From positions 372,001 through 436,000 of the forward strand of contig NZ_JBHRXK010000003.1 of NCBI RefSeq assembly GCF_042648505.1: DNA of 64,000 nt, in the 5' to 3' direction. Positions 32,669 through 43,052 of this stretch are shown one piece after another. The translations under genes were made by a program, and so were the position numbers. The notes beneath the pieces were generated by a model that was given only the letters and a program-made list of their open reading frames with translations, did no database searches and had not been told where the DNA came from. Within the stretch, counting starts at the first letter, position 1; every line of letters starts with the position of its first letter. This stretch comes from Lysobacter_L cavernae (GTDB lineage Bacteria; Pseudomonadota; Gammaproteobacteria; Xanthomonadales; Xanthomonadaceae).

Positions 32669-33256
32669 ATGAAGCCACACACCCGCCGACGCGGTGCCTG
32701 GACGTTCTTCCGGCAGTGGCTGAGAAGCCCGCTGCGGACCGCCGCGGTGGCGCCTTCGGGGCGCGAGCTGGCCGCGGCGATGATCGCCGAACTCCCGGTC
32801 GGTACGCGCCGCGTGATCGAGCTGGGTGGCGGCACCGGCGCGCTGACCCGCGCGCTGCTGGCGCACGGCATCGATGGCGACGCGTTGCTAGCGCTGGAGC
32901 TCAACGAGGAATTGCATGCCCACCTGCATGCACGTTTTCCGCAGGTGCGGGTCGAACTGGGCGACGCCCGTGACCTGGCGAATGTCGCTGCGCGCAATGG
33001 CTTCCTCGACGCGGGCCTGGCCGATGCGATCGTGTCCGGGCTCGGCCTGCTGGCGATGCCGCGCGAAACCCAGCATGCAATCCTCGAGTCGGCGTTTGCA
33101 TGCCTGCGGCCCGATGGCCGCTTCGTGCAGTTCACGTACGGCCCGCAGCAACCGGTTGCGGACGAAGTGGTCGCGGCGCTGGGGTTGCAGGTGCGGCGGG
33201 GGGATTTCGTACTTATGAACATGCCGCCAGCGACCGTGTACGTTTTCGGGCGCTGA
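32669..33256 (+). CDS. SAM-dependent methyltransferase (phospholipid N-methyltransferase-like)
   Basis: A 195-residue class I methyltransferase of the KsgA/PmtA-like group. RTAAVAPSGRELAAAMI near the start, then VIELGGGTGALTRALL (SAM motif I) and LALELNEELHAHLHARFP (motif II acidic residue), followed by GDARDL, LGLLAMP and a C-terminal MNMPPATVYVF. This pattern fits phosphatidylethanolamine N-methyltransferases or rRNA adenine dimethylases; the SPLRTAAVAPSG start favours the phospholipid type. It follows rlmKL by 55 bp. Confidence 0.82.
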   Translation: MKPHTRRRGAWTFFRQWLRSPLRTAAVAPSGRELAAAMIAELPVGTRRVIELGGGTGALTRALLAHGIDGDALLALELNEELHAHLHARFPQVRVELGDARDLANVAARNGFLDAGLADAIVSGLGLLAMPRETQHAILESAFACLRPDGRFVQFTYGPQQPVADEVVAALGLQVRRGDFVLMNMPPATVYVFGR

Positions 33257-33437
33257 GCCTGGCCGTGGTGGCGGCTTGATCGACAGGTAGGCGTGATCAC
33301 GCGCAGATCACGTAGAGCGAGTTCAACTTCGACCAATGGTCACTTCGGCGAAGTGTCGCTGACACCATCAAGCCTGTTTCTGCGTCAGGCCGGGTAAGGC
33401 GTGTCTGTGGGTTCCATTGGCTAGGAAGGGAAATGGA

Positions 33438-33893
33438 ATGAACGAACTTGCGAAGTTTTTTGTGGGTTTACTCATGCTCGCGGCGGCTGCGAGCGCGATG
33501 GCGCAGCAGCCTAAAGCACAACCGCAGCCGCAAACCGATTTGGATCCGACGCAGCTGGTCGGCGCCGGCTTGCGCGTTGCACAGATGATCGATGCCGGGA
33601 AATCCGGCGAGGTGTGGGATGGCGCTTCGGCCGTGGCCAAGCGCAGCGTCCAGCGCAAGCAGTTCGACGATGGCAACCGCGCGCTGCGCAAGCCGCTGGG
33701 ATCGGTGGTCGGCAGACGCTGGGCAATGGTCAATCGGCATGTCACGCCAGGCAGCTCGCAACTGCCCGCTGGCGTGTACGCCAACGTCCAGTTCGAGACC
33801 AGCTTTGCCAGCCGCAAGGTGGGCAACGAACTGGTGTCGTTCCGCCTGGATGAGGACGGCACATGGCGACTGAGTGGGTATGTCTTGAAATAG
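33438..33893 (+). CDS. DUF4019 secreted protein
   Basis: A 151-residue exported protein (signal to about residue 22, ending AMA). The mature part matches the DUF4019 pattern: MIDAGKSGEVWDGAS, then LRKPLGSVVGRRW, VYANVQFETSFASRK and a terminal DEDGTWRLSGYVLK. Function unknown; the fold resembles small NTF2-like or beta-sheet domains in periplasmic proteins. An AGGAAGGG site lies just before ATG 33438. No link to the downstream adhesin is evident. Confidence 0.85.
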   Translation: MNELAKFFVGLLMLAAAASAMAQQPKAQPQPQTDLDPTQLVGAGLRVAQMIDAGKSGEVWDGASAVAKRSVQRKQFDDGNRALRKPLGSVVGRRWAMVNRHVTPGSSQLPAGVYANVQFETSFASRKVGNELVSFRLDEDGTWRLSGYVLK

Positions 33894-34114
33894 CCAGCCA
33901 AGCGCATCGTGATGAGCCTGGAAACGTATCAACGCGTAGGCGGCATGCATAGGCTGCCAACAACCGCAGGCCCTGCTGGGTCGCTCAAGTGCGCTGCCGT
34001 CATCCACGTCGGGGGCGCCTGTGCCCGTAATCCCACCCCATTCGCAACGGACCCTGGCCTAGCTGCGTATTCCGCGCCGGCTGTGTTTGCGGTCACCACT
34101 AAGAGGTAGTCGCC

Positions 34115-37100
34115 ATGAGCAAGATGACTTACCGAAATGGTCGAAAGTCCATGCCTGCAAACTTGCTGCGCAAGGAGAGGCTGTTACTCCCTGGCTTGAT
34201 ACTGGTGGGGCTGCATGGGGGGAGCGCATTCGCACAGCAAATGTGTACGGGACCGACAGGGCAGGTTGTTACTGGAACGGCCGCGTTCGGTTGCGGCACC
34301 AATGCACAGGCGACTGGCAATTTTGCGACCGCGATCGGAAACGCTGCGATTGCCTCTGGCGCCAATACAGTCGCCATGGGAGATAACGTCCAGGCGACCG
34401 GCCCGCAATCGGTCGCGATCGGTGCGGGTGCCAGGGCATCGGAAACTGCTTCGACGGCACTGGGAATGAGCGCTTTCGCCCGCGCGGTGGATTCGACTGC
34501 GATTGGGCGCTCGGCAGAAATCGATGCTGCAGCAACAGGTGCGACCGCCTTGGGTCGCAGCGCGATCATCGCCGCGGCCGGCATCAACAGCGTGGCGGTT
34601 GGCGCCAATACGCAGGTCAGTGGAGCCAACGCGACCGTGATGGGGCAGGCTGCCACGGGCACTGCTGCTGGCGCCACGGTGCTCGGACAGAGCGCAGACG
34701 CCACGGCGGCCAACGCCATTGCGATCGGCCTGAATGCGCAGGCAACGAGCGCGGGCAGCATCGCACTGGGTGAAGGGGCCGCTACCGGCGCACGCACCAA
34801 TGTCCTTTCCGTAGGTGGCGGAGCCGTGGCCACGCGGCAGATCATCAACGTCGCCGCCGGCACGGCGGATACCGACGCGGTCAACGTGGCCCAGCTCAAC
34901 GCCCAGGTCGCCGAAGGCATCCGCTACTTCCAGGCCGATGGCCTTGGCAATGGCACCGACGACGCGCAGGCGACCGGCACGCGTTCGGTGGCGATGGGTG
35001 CCTTGTCGAATGCGAGCGGAAACAACAGTATCGCGATCGGCATGCAGTCGGCCGCGGCCGGGCCCGGGGCGTTCGCAGCCGGCTTCCAGGCGAGCGCCGC
35101 AGCGCAGAATGCGATGGCCCTGGGGGGCCAGGCGAACGCCAGCGTTGCGCAAGCCACCGCGGTTGGAGCGTTGTCGAGCGCCTCGGTGTTGAATGCCACC
35201 GCGCTGGGCTTCAACAGCAGCGTGACGGGCGTGGGTGGCGTTGCGCTGGGTTCGGGATCGGTGGCCGATCGCGGCAGCGCGGTGTCGGTCGGCACGGCCG
35301 CTAGCCAGCGGCAGATCATCAACGTCGGTGCTGGTACGGCTGCCACCGATGCGGTCAATCTCTCGCAGCTGCAGTCAGCCGGTTTCACGACCAATGCCAG
35401 CACGGGCCTGGTCACCAATCCGGCGGTGACCTACACCGACACAGCGCGCGGCACGATCACCCTTGGTGGCGCAGGGGGCACCCGGATCAGCAACGTCGCA
35501 GCAGGTACCGCCGCGACCGATGCGGTGAACTTTGGCCAGCTGACCACAACCAATACCAACGTGACTAATCTCACCAACCAGATCAACGCCGGCACGATCG
35601 GTCTGGTGCGGCAGACGACCGCGACTGCACCGGTGACCGTTGCTGGAGCCACCGGCGGCACGGCGGTCAACTTCACGGGCACCTCCGGAACGCGTGTGTT
35701 GCAGGGCGTCAGTGCCGGCAGTGCTGCAACGGATGCCGTCAACGTCAGTCAGCTGACCACGACCAACACCAACCTGAGCAACCTCACCAACCAGATCAAC
35801 GCCGGCACGGTCGGTCTGGTGCAGCAGTCGGCTGCGGGCCAGCCGATCACTGTGGCGGCAGCCAAGGATGGGGCCATCGTGAGTTTTGCCGGCACGGCCG
35901 GCACACGTGTCCTGGCGGGAGTCACCGCTGGCGCCGTCAACGCAACCAGCACTGACGCGGTCAATGGCAGCCAGCTCAATGCCGTGGCGATCCAGGTCGC
36001 CGAAGGCATCCGCTACTTCCAGGCCGATGGCTTGGGCGATGGCACGGACGATGCGCAGGCGACGGGTACCAATGCAGTGGCGATCGGTGCCGACTCGGTG
36101 GCCACGGCAGCCGATGCCGTGGCCGGTGGCCATGGCAGCAACGCCGCGGGTATCGGCAGCACCGCTCTGGGCGCGGCCAGCTTCGCCGCCGGACCGGACG
36201 ACACGGCCATCGGCAGCGGCGCGCAGGTGCTGGCCGATCAGAGCACGGCGGTAGGCGCGGACAGCACCATTGCGGTCGGTGCCACGCAGGCCTCGGCGTT
36301 TGGCGCCACCAGCAATGTCAGCGTCGCGCAGGGCACGGCGCTGGGCTTCGGCAGCAGCGTCACCGGAGCCGGCGGCGTGGCACTGGGCGCGGGCTCGGTG
36401 GCCGATCGCGGCAACGCGGTATCGGTCGGCACTGCCGCGACCCAGCGGCAGATCATCAACGTCGCTGCGGGTGCCGCGCCAACGGATGCGGTCAATGTCA
36501 GCCAGCTGACCACAGTGGTCGACGACAGCGTGCGTTACTTCCAGGCCGACGGCCTCAACGATGGCACGGACGATGCCGTCGCCAGCGGCACCAATTCGGT
36601 CGCTGCAGGCAGCAGCTCGGTGGCCAGCGGCGCGGATGCCGTGGCCATCGGCAACGGCGCCGATGCGCTGGCCGGTGAAAGCACCGCCGTCGGCGCGAAC
36701 ACTTCGATCAGTGCACTGGCCGGGCAGTCCGCGGCCTTCGGCTCGGGCGCGACGGTCACGGCAGTGCGCGGCACCGCGATCGGTTTTGGCGCGACGGCGT
36801 CCGGCGCTGAATCCTCGGCACTTGGCTATGGAGCCACCGTCACCGCCACCGCCAACGGTGCGGTGGCCTTGGGCAGCGGCGCCATCGCCGACGAGGCCAA
36901 CACCGTTTCGGTGGGTACGGCGACCGTGCAACGGCGCATCACGAACGTCGCCGCAGGCACGGCGCTCACCGACGCGGTGAACGTTAGCCAGCTCAACGCC
37001 GTGTCTGGCGATACCCGCTACTTCAAGGCCGACGGTCTGGACAACGGTACCGACGATGCCAGCGTCAACGGGCAGTTCGGCCTCGCCGCCGGCAGCAGCG

Positions 37101-40100
37101 CGGCAGCGACGGGACAGGGCGCCACCGCGCTGGGTTCCAGTTCGGTGGCAAACGGCGAGGCCGCGCTCGCGGTCGGCGCCTTCGCCAACGCCGCGGCCGA
37201 GCAGACGCTTGCGGTCGGCACCGGTGCGCAGGCGACGGTGATCGGGGCGCAGGCGTTCGGCATCGGCGCGAATGCCAGTGCCGACCGCAGCCTCGCGGTT
37301 GGCGGCGGCTCGCAGGCGAGCGGTGCGACCAGCCTCGCGGTCGGCAACGAAGTGGTGGCCAGCGGGCAGAGCAGTGTGGCGCTTGGTTATCGCACGTCGG
37401 CCACCAACTTGCTGACCACCGCGATCGGCGGTTGGAACGACAGCAATAGCGACGGGGTTGTCGATGCCAACGAGGTGACACTCGCATCGGGGCCGGGTGC
37501 GATCGCGATCGGTCCGGCTGCACAGGCAACCCAAGATGGGGCGGTGAGCATCGGCGCCAACAGCGGCGCCACGGGCCAGGCCAGTACCGCCGTGGGCACC
37601 ATCGCGCTGGCGACTGCATTGGGCAGTGCTGCGTATGGCTACGACTCGCAGGCCACGCAGCAGGCGGCGCTGGCGCTCGGCGGCGGCTCCCGCGCGATGG
37701 CAGTCAACAGCACGGCGGTCGGCACGCAGGCGCAGGCGCAGGCAGCCAACACCATCGCGATCGGCTTCCTGTCGGTTGCCGCCGCGACCGACAGTGTGGT
37801 GTTGGGTTCCAACGCGACGGTCGCCGCGGCCGGCGTCAACGGCATCTCGATCGGCAACACCAGCCAGGTGAACTCGCTCAACGGCCTGGCGCTGGGTACC
37901 GGCGCGCTCGTGGCCGCGACCGATCCCAGCGGCACGGCGATGAGCAACGGCATCGCCATCGGCAACAACAGCCGCAGCAACAATACCGACGCGACCGCGG
38001 TCGGCGTCAACGCGATCGCCAACGGCCAGAACAGCGTCGCTTTCGGCACCACCGCGCTGGCGCAGGGGCCGCAGGCCAGCGCGATCGGCCAGAACGCGCG
38101 CGCGATCGGCAGCAACTCGGTTGCCTTGGGAACTTCAGCGCAGGCCACCGGCAACGTCAGCACCGCGCTGGGCCAGAACTCGCTGGCGAGCGGTTCGCTG
38201 AGCGTGGCACTGGGCCAGTCCGCCGACGCCACCGCCAGCGAGGCGCTGGCGGTCGGCAACAACGCGCAGGCGACGGCGGCCAATGCGACCTCGCTGGGTC
38301 GTTCGGCCAATGCTTCGCAGGCCGGTGCACTGGCGCTGGGCGCTGACTCGGCGGCTTCGGCGGTCGATGCTTTCGCAGGCGGCCGCGGCAGCGTGGCTTT
38401 GGGTGCCGGCAGTACGGCGCTCGGCGCGGCCAGCCGTGCCGCGGGGCCGGATGACACCGCGATCGGCAGCAACGCACAGGTGCTGGCCGACCAGAGCACC
38501 GCGGTCGGTGCGGACAGCGTGATCGCCGTGGGCGCGACGCAGGCCTCGGCGTTTGGTGCGACCAGTAATGTCACTGCCGCGCAGGGCACGGCGCTGGGCT
38601 TCGGCAGCAGCGTGACGGGCGTGGGCGGTGTGGCGCTGGGCGCGGGCTCGGTGGCCGATCGCGGCAACGCGGTATCGGTCGGCATCGCCGGAGGTGAGCG
38701 GCAGATCATCAACGTCGCCGCCGGCACGGCGCTCACTGATGCGGTGAACGTCAGCCAGCTGACCACCGCGACGAGCGCGCTGCGCTACTTCAAGGCCGAC
38801 GGCCTCAACGACGGCACCGACGATGCAGTGGCCAGTGGCACGAATTCGGTTGCCGCGGGCAGCAGTTCGGAGGCCAGCGGCGTGGGTGCCGTCGCGGTAG
38901 GCAATCGTAGTTCCGCAGAAGGCACCAACAGTCTTGCAGTCGGGACCGGTGCGACTGCGATGGGGCCGGGCGACCTCGCGGTCGGCGGCGGTGCGCTGGT
39001 GCTGGCCGACAATGGCACGGCCGTCGGCACGGAGAGTCTGATCGCGGCCGGCGCGACGCAGGCCTCCACATTTGGCGCGAGCAGCATCGTCGAGGCCTCA
39101 CAGGGCACGGCGCTGGGCTTTGGCAGCAACGTCAGCGGCGTGGGTGGCGTGGCGCTGGGCGCAGGATCGGTGGCCGATCGCGGCAACGCGGTATCGGTTG
39201 GCATCATTGGAGGCGAGCGACAGATCATCAACGTCGCCGCTGGCGTCGAACTCACTGACGCGGTTAACGTCAGCCAGCTGACCACCGCGACGAGCGGGCT
39301 GCGTTACTTCAAGGCTGACGGTCTCAACGACGGCAGCGACGACGCCGCGGCGACCGGTACGCTGAGCGTGGCGGCAGGCAGCAACGCGTCGGCAAGCGGC
39401 GACAACACGGTGGCGGTCGGCAACAGCAGCGAGGCCACGGCGGAGAGCGCAACCGCGGTCGGGCAGGACAGTTCGGCGACCGGCGCCGGCTCCAGCGCCT
39501 TCGGTGGCGGTGCCAGTGCTTCGCAGGCGGCGGCCACCGCTTTCGGCAGCGGTTCCCAGGCCGCGGGCATAGGCAGCACCACGATCGGCAACGCCAGCGT
39601 GGCCACCGCGGACTTTGCGGTAGCCGTGGGCATGGGCTCGGTCACTGGTCCCAGCGCCACCAATTCGGTGGCGTTGGGTGCGCGTTCGATTGCCGACGAG
39701 GCCGATACCGTGTCGGTGGGTGCGGCCGGTAGCGAACGCCGCATTGTCAACCTCGCCGCTGGCACAGCTGCAACCAATGGGGTCAACGTAAGCCAGCTGC
39801 AGTCGGCGGGCTTCATCCTCGATGCGGCCGGCGCGGTGACCAATCCGGCGGTGACCTATGTCGATGCGACGCGTGCGCAGATCAGCCTCGGCGGTGCGGG
39901 CGGCACGACCATCTCCAACGTCGCTGCTGGCACGGCCGGTACCGACGCCGTCAACGTCGACCAGCTCAACGCCGTGACCGGCGACACCCGCTACTTCAAG
40001 GCCGATGGCCTCAACGACGGCACCGACGATGCAGTGGCCAGTGGCACCAATTCGGTTGCCGCGGGCAGCAGCTCCGAGGCCAGCGGCGTGGGTGCCGTCG

Positions 40101-41998
40101 CGGTAGGTGATCGTAGTTCCGCAGAAGGCAACAACAGTCTCGCGGTCGGGTCCGGCGCGACCGCGATGGGGACGGGTGACCTCGCGGTCGGCGGCGGTGC
40201 GCTGGTGCTGGCCGACAACGGCACGGCTGTCGGCACGGAGAGCCTGATCGCGGCCGGCGCGACGCAGGCCTCCACGTTTGGCGCGAGTAGCAGCGTCAGC
40301 GCTTCGCAGGGCACTGCACTGGGCTTTGGCAGCAGCGTCAGCAGCGTCGGCGGCGTTGCGCTGGGGTCGGGCTCGGCCGCCGATCGTGCGATCGCACCGG
40401 CGACGGGGTCGATCCCGGCCGGCTCCGGGGCGATTTCATTCGACACCACCGACGCCACGCTGCTCGGCGCGGTGTCGGTCGGCAGCGGCACCTCGTATCG
40501 GCAGATCACCAACGTGGCCGACGGGACCCAGGCGCAGGATGCAGTGACCATCCGCCAGTTGCAGGGTGCGCTCGGCTCGATTGCCAACACCAACACGATG
40601 TACTTCCACGCCAATTCCACAGCCGTCGATTCGCTGGCGGTCGGCGCGGAGGCGATCGCGGTCGGCCCGACCACGGTGGTCAATGGCGACAACGGCATCG
40701 GCATGGGCAATGGCGCGGTGGTCGACATGGCCGCACCGGGCGGCATCGCGATCGGTCGCGACACGCAGGTGTTGATGGCCTCGGGCATCGCCATGGGCAG
40801 CCAGGCCCAGGCCAATGCCGAGCAGGGTGTGGCGTTGGGTGCGGGCGCGGGCGCGAACCATGCCTTGAGCGTGGCGCTGGGGTCGGGTTCGCAGACCACG
40901 GTCGGCGCGGAAACGGGTTACACCGCGTTCGGGCTGACGACGCCGCAGAATTCGTTCGGCGAAGTATCGGTCGGCGCCGCCGGAAGCGAGCGCAAGATCA
41001 CCAACGTCGCGGCGGGCAGCAACGACATGGATGCAGTCAACGTGGCACAGCTCAAGGCCGTGCAGAGCACTGCCAACGATGCATTGCTGTGGGACGCGGG
41101 TGCCGGCGCATTCAGCGCCAATCACCTCGGCAGCGGCCCCAACAAGATCGTCAACCTCGGCGCAGGCCTGATTGGTGCCGGCAGCACCGAAGCCATCAAC
41201 GGCGGACAGCTGTTCGCGATCGGGCAGAGAATCGCCAACATCTTCGGCGGCAATGCCCTGTTGGGTTCGGATGGAACCATTGCGCTGCCCGGCTACAGCT
41301 TCGACGGCAACGTGTTCAACAACGTCAACCAGGCGTTGACCTACCTGCGCAGCTTGATCAAGGACACGACTGGCGGCGGAGCCAGCGACCCGCGTTTCAC
41401 GGCCAACGACCAACGCGATGCCACCCCTCCCGCCACGGCCAGCGGCGACAAGTCAGTGGCCATGGGTGAAGGGGCCAATGCCACGGCGACCAACAGCGCA
41501 GCTGTTGGCGCCAACTCGCTGGCCGATCGCGCCAACAGCGTGTCGGTGGGTTCGGCCGGCAATGAGCGCCAGGTGACCAACGTCGCCGCCGGCACCGCCG
41601 ACACCGATGCGGTCAACGTCGCGCAGATGAAGCAGCAGGCGGAGGTGACGTTGAACCAGGCCAACACCTACACCGACCAGGTGTTCCAGCAGGCGATCAC
41701 GGTGCCGATGCAGGAGATCAACGACCTGCGCAATGAGGTCGATGATCGTTTCCACGACACCAACCGTCGCATCAACAGACAGGGCGCCATGAACGCGGCC
41801 ATGATCCACATGGCCAGCAGCGCGGCCAACATCCAGACCACGAACCGTGTCTCGGTGGGTGCCGGCTGGTCGGAAGGCGAGGAGGCGCTTTCGGTGGGTT
41901 ACCAGCGCCAACTCAAGCGCAACGTCTCGTTGTCGCTGGGCGCGGCGTTCAGCGGCAATGAGCAGTCGGCCGGCGTGGGCGTAGGCGTGGGCTGGTAA
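34115..41998 (+). CDS. Giant trimeric autotransporter adhesin (YadA/Hia type)
   Basis: A 2627-residue type Vc secreted adhesin. Residues 1-40 are an extended signal peptide with a long basic N-region (cleavage after SAFA). The passenger is built from YadA-like head repeats (units such as ASAIGxNA or STALGxxA) interspersed with about 15 TDAVNVSQL-type neck/stalk inserts preceded by NVAAGT. A coiled coil (about 2505-2565) leads to the C-terminal YadA anchor, ending GVGVGVGW, which forms the 12-strand trimeric barrel. Two Cys (44 and 60) are the only ones seen. A RYF(Q/K)ADGL module recurs seven times. Long segments are duplicated internally. The AAGAGG before ATG 34115 fits a ribosome site. Confidence 0.96.
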   Translation: MSKMTYRNGRKSMPANLLRKERLLLPGLILVGLHGGSAFAQQMCTGPTGQVVTGTAAFGCGTNAQATGNFATAIGNAAIASGANTVAMGDNVQATGPQSVAIGAGARASETASTALGMSAFARAVDSTAIGRSAEIDAAATGATALGRSAIIAAAGINSVAVGANTQVSGANATVMGQAATGTAAGATVLGQSADATAANAIAIGLNAQATSAGSIALGEGAATGARTNVLSVGGGAVATRQIINVAAGTADTDAVNVAQLNAQVAEGIRYFQADGLGNGTDDAQATGTRSVAMGALSNASGNNSIAIGMQSAAAGPGAFAAGFQASAAAQNAMALGGQANASVAQATAVGALSSASVLNATALGFNSSVTGVGGVALGSGSVADRGSAVSVGTAASQRQIINVGAGTAATDAVNLSQLQSAGFTTNASTGLVTNPAVTYTDTARGTITLGGAGGTRISNVAAGTAATDAVNFGQLTTTNTNVTNLTNQINAGTIGLVRQTTATAPVTVAGATGGTAVNFTGTSGTRVLQGVSAGSAATDAVNVSQLTTTNTNLSNLTNQINAGTVGLVQQSAAGQPITVAAAKDGAIVSFAGTAGTRVLAGVTAGAVNATSTDAVNGSQLNAVAIQVAEGIRYFQADGLGDGTDDAQATGTNAVAIGADSVATAADAVAGGHGSNAAGIGSTALGAASFAAGPDDTAIGSGAQVLADQSTAVGADSTIAVGATQASAFGATSNVSVAQGTALGFGSSVTGAGGVALGAGSVADRGNAVSVGTAATQRQIINVAAGAAPTDAVNVSQLTTVVDDSVRYFQADGLNDGTDDAVASGTNSVAAGSSSVASGADAVAIGNGADALAGESTAVGANTSISALAGQSAAFGSGATVTAVRGTAIGFGATASGAESSALGYGATVTATANGAVALGSGAIADEANTVSVGTATVQRRITNVAAGTALTDAVNVSQLNAVSGDTRYFKADGLDNGTDDASVNGQFGLAAGSSAAATGQGATALGSSSVANGEAALAVGAFANAAAEQTLAVGTGAQATVIGAQAFGIGANASADRSLAVGGGSQASGATSLAVGNEVVASGQSSVALGYRTSATNLLTTAIGGWNDSNSDGVVDANEVTLASGPGAIAIGPAAQATQDGAVSIGANSGATGQASTAVGTIALATALGSAAYGYDSQATQQAALALGGGSRAMAVNSTAVGTQAQAQAANTIAIGFLSVAAATDSVVLGSNATVAAAGVNGISIGNTSQVNSLNGLALGTGALVAATDPSGTAMSNGIAIGNNSRSNNTDATAVGVNAIANGQNSVAFGTTALAQGPQASAIGQNARAIGSNSVALGTSAQATGNVSTALGQNSLASGSLSVALGQSADATASEALAVGNNAQATAANATSLGRSANASQAGALALGADSAASAVDAFAGGRGSVALGAGSTALGAASRAAGPDDTAIGSNAQVLADQSTAVGADSVIAVGATQASAFGATSNVTAAQGTALGFGSSVTGVGGVALGAGSVADRGNAVSVGIAGGERQIINVAAGTALTDAVNVSQLTTATSALRYFKADGLNDGTDDAVASGTNSVAAGSSSEASGVGAVAVGNRSSAEGTNSLAVGTGATAMGPGDLAVGGGALVLADNGTAVGTESLIAAGATQASTFGASSIVEASQGTALGFGSNVSGVGGVALGAGSVADRGNAVSVGIIGGERQIINVAAGVELTDAVNVSQLTTATSGLRYFKADGLNDGSDDAAATGTLSVAAGSNASASGDNTVAVGNSSEATAESATAVGQDSSATGAGSSAFGGGASASQAAATAFGSGSQAAGIGSTTIGNASVATADFAVAVGMGSVTGPSATNSVALGARSIADEADTVSVGAAGSERRIVNLAAGTAATNGVNVSQLQSAGFILDAAGAVTNPAVTYVDATRAQISLGGAGGTTISNVAAGTAGTDAVNVDQLNAVTGDTRYFKADGLNDGTDDAVASGTNSVAAGSSSEASGVGAVAVGDRSSAEGNNSLAVGSGATAMGTGDLAVGGGALVLADNGTAVGTESLIAAGATQASTFGASSSVSASQGTALGFGSSVSSVGGVALGSGSAADRAIAPATGSIPAGSGAISFDTTDATLLGAVSVGSGTSYRQITNVADGTQAQDAVTIRQLQGALGSIANTNTMYFHANSTAVDSLAVGAEAIAVGPTTVVNGDNGIGMGNGAVVDMAAPGGIAIGRDTQVLMASGIAMGSQAQANAEQGVALGAGAGANHALSVALGSGSQTTVGAETGYTAFGLTTPQNSFGEVSVGAAGSERKITNVAAGSNDMDAVNVAQLKAVQSTANDALLWDAGAGAFSANHLGSGPNKIVNLGAGLIGAGSTEAINGGQLFAIGQRIANIFGGNALLGSDGTIALPGYSFDGNVFNNVNQALTYLRSLIKDTTGGGASDPRFTANDQRDATPPATASGDKSVAMGEGANATATNSAAVGANSLADRANSVSVGSAGNERQVTNVAAGTADTDAVNVAQMKQQAEVTLNQANTYTDQVFQQAITVPMQEINDLRNEVDDRFHDTNRRINRQGAMNAAMIHMASSAANIQTTNRVSVGAGWSEGEEALSVGYQRQLKRNVSLSLGAAFSGNEQSAGVGVGVGW
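38782..40379 (+). repeat. Internal duplication in the adhesin (about 390 bp, two copies)
   Basis: 38782-39170 and 39991-40379 are near-identical copies offset by 1209 bp (403 codons). Both begin CGCTACTTCAAGGCCGA and run through ALVLADNGTAVGTESLIAAG to the VADRG/AADRA segment. A second related pair is about 36121-36510 and 38379-38765 (AGPDDTAIGS to NVSQLTT). These in-frame blocks show that the passenger grew by segmental duplication. Confidence 0.85.
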
Positions 41999-42167
41999 GG
42001 CCTGCTGATCTCCCCGCGCAGCACGCGCACGTGCTGCGCATCCGCGGTGTCCGGTCCGGGCGCCGCGGGGCGTGAGCGCCCATCGCGACGGACCGTTCCA
42101 TCCGCCGCACTGGCTGTCGCACTGTGCTGCCCCGAAATTGGGGGCTGGAAGGCAGTTTGAGGGTTTC

Positions 42168-43028
42168 ATGAGCACCAACATCAACCAGGACTTCGCCCGC
42201 ATCGGCCGTAACGTGCGCGGCATGCCCACCTCTGACGGCGCTGGCGTGCGGCTGACCCGTGTGATCGGCACGCCGCAGCTCGACATGCTCGATCCGTTCC
42301 TGATGCTGGACGAGTTCGGCACCGACAAGCCGGAGGACTACCTGGCCGGTTTTCCCGAGCACCCGCACCGCGGCTTCGAGACTGTCACCTACATGCTCGA
42401 CGGCCGCATGCGCCACAAGGACAACCACGGCAACGAGGGCGTGCTGGTGCCCGGCAGCGTGCAGTGGATGACCGCCGGCCGCGGCCTGGTGCATTCGGAG
42501 ATGCCCGAGCAGGAGCAGGGCCGCATGCGCGGCTTCCAACTGTGGGTCAACCTGCCCGCGCGCGACAAGATGACGGCGCCGCAGTACCAGGAGTTCGCGC
42601 CGGAGCGCATACCGCAGTTGCAGCCGGCCGAGGGCGTCAGCGTCAAGGTGATCGCCGGCCAGGTCGGCGACACGACCGGCCCGATCGCGCAGCCGGCGAC
42701 CGAGCCGGTCTATCTGGACATCACCCTGGACGCTGGTGCGTCGTGGTCGTACGCATTGCCGGAAGGCCACAACGCGTTCGCCTACCTGTTCGAAGGCAGT
42801 GGCGCGGTCGGCGATGGCGAGGATGCGCGACCGCTGGCCTCGCAGGAACTGGCGGTGTTGGCGGGTGGGCGCGTGTTCAAGCTGACTGCCGGCGACGCCG
42901 GCGCGCGCGCCATCCTGGTCGCCGGCAAGCCGTTGCGTGAGCCGGTGGCGCGTTACGGCCCGTTCGTGATGAACAGCAAGGAGCAGCTCATGCAGGCCTT
43001 CGTCGATTACCAGGAAGGCAAGTTCTGA
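42168..43028 (+). CDS. Pirin-family protein
   Basis: A 286-residue bicupin of the pirin family. The N-terminal cupin has the metal motif FPEHPHRGFETVTYMLDG and MTAGRGLVHSEMP, carrying the His/His/His/Glu-type iron site. The C-terminal cupin carries WSYALPEGHNAFAYLFEG. Bacterial pirins include quercetinase-like dioxygenases and redox-sensing regulators; role here unknown. DUF3861 follows 24 bp downstream. A second pirin of identical length is encoded at 44966. Confidence 0.93.
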   Translation: MSTNINQDFARIGRNVRGMPTSDGAGVRLTRVIGTPQLDMLDPFLMLDEFGTDKPEDYLAGFPEHPHRGFETVTYMLDGRMRHKDNHGNEGVLVPGSVQWMTAGRGLVHSEMPEQEQGRMRGFQLWVNLPARDKMTAPQYQEFAPERIPQLQPAEGVSVKVIAGQVGDTTGPIAQPATEPVYLDITLDAGASWSYALPEGHNAFAYLFEGSGAVGDGEDARPLASQELAVLAGGRVFKLTAGDAGARAILVAGKPLREPVARYGPFVMNSKEQLMQAFVDYQEGKF

Positions 43029-43052
43029 GCCGGCTCATTACGGGAGATCACC

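Noticed and set aside
35375..37534. Long minus-strand frames inside the adhesin gene
   Set aside because: They mirror the Ala/Gly/Thr-rich repeat codons of the adhesin and show no independent motif.
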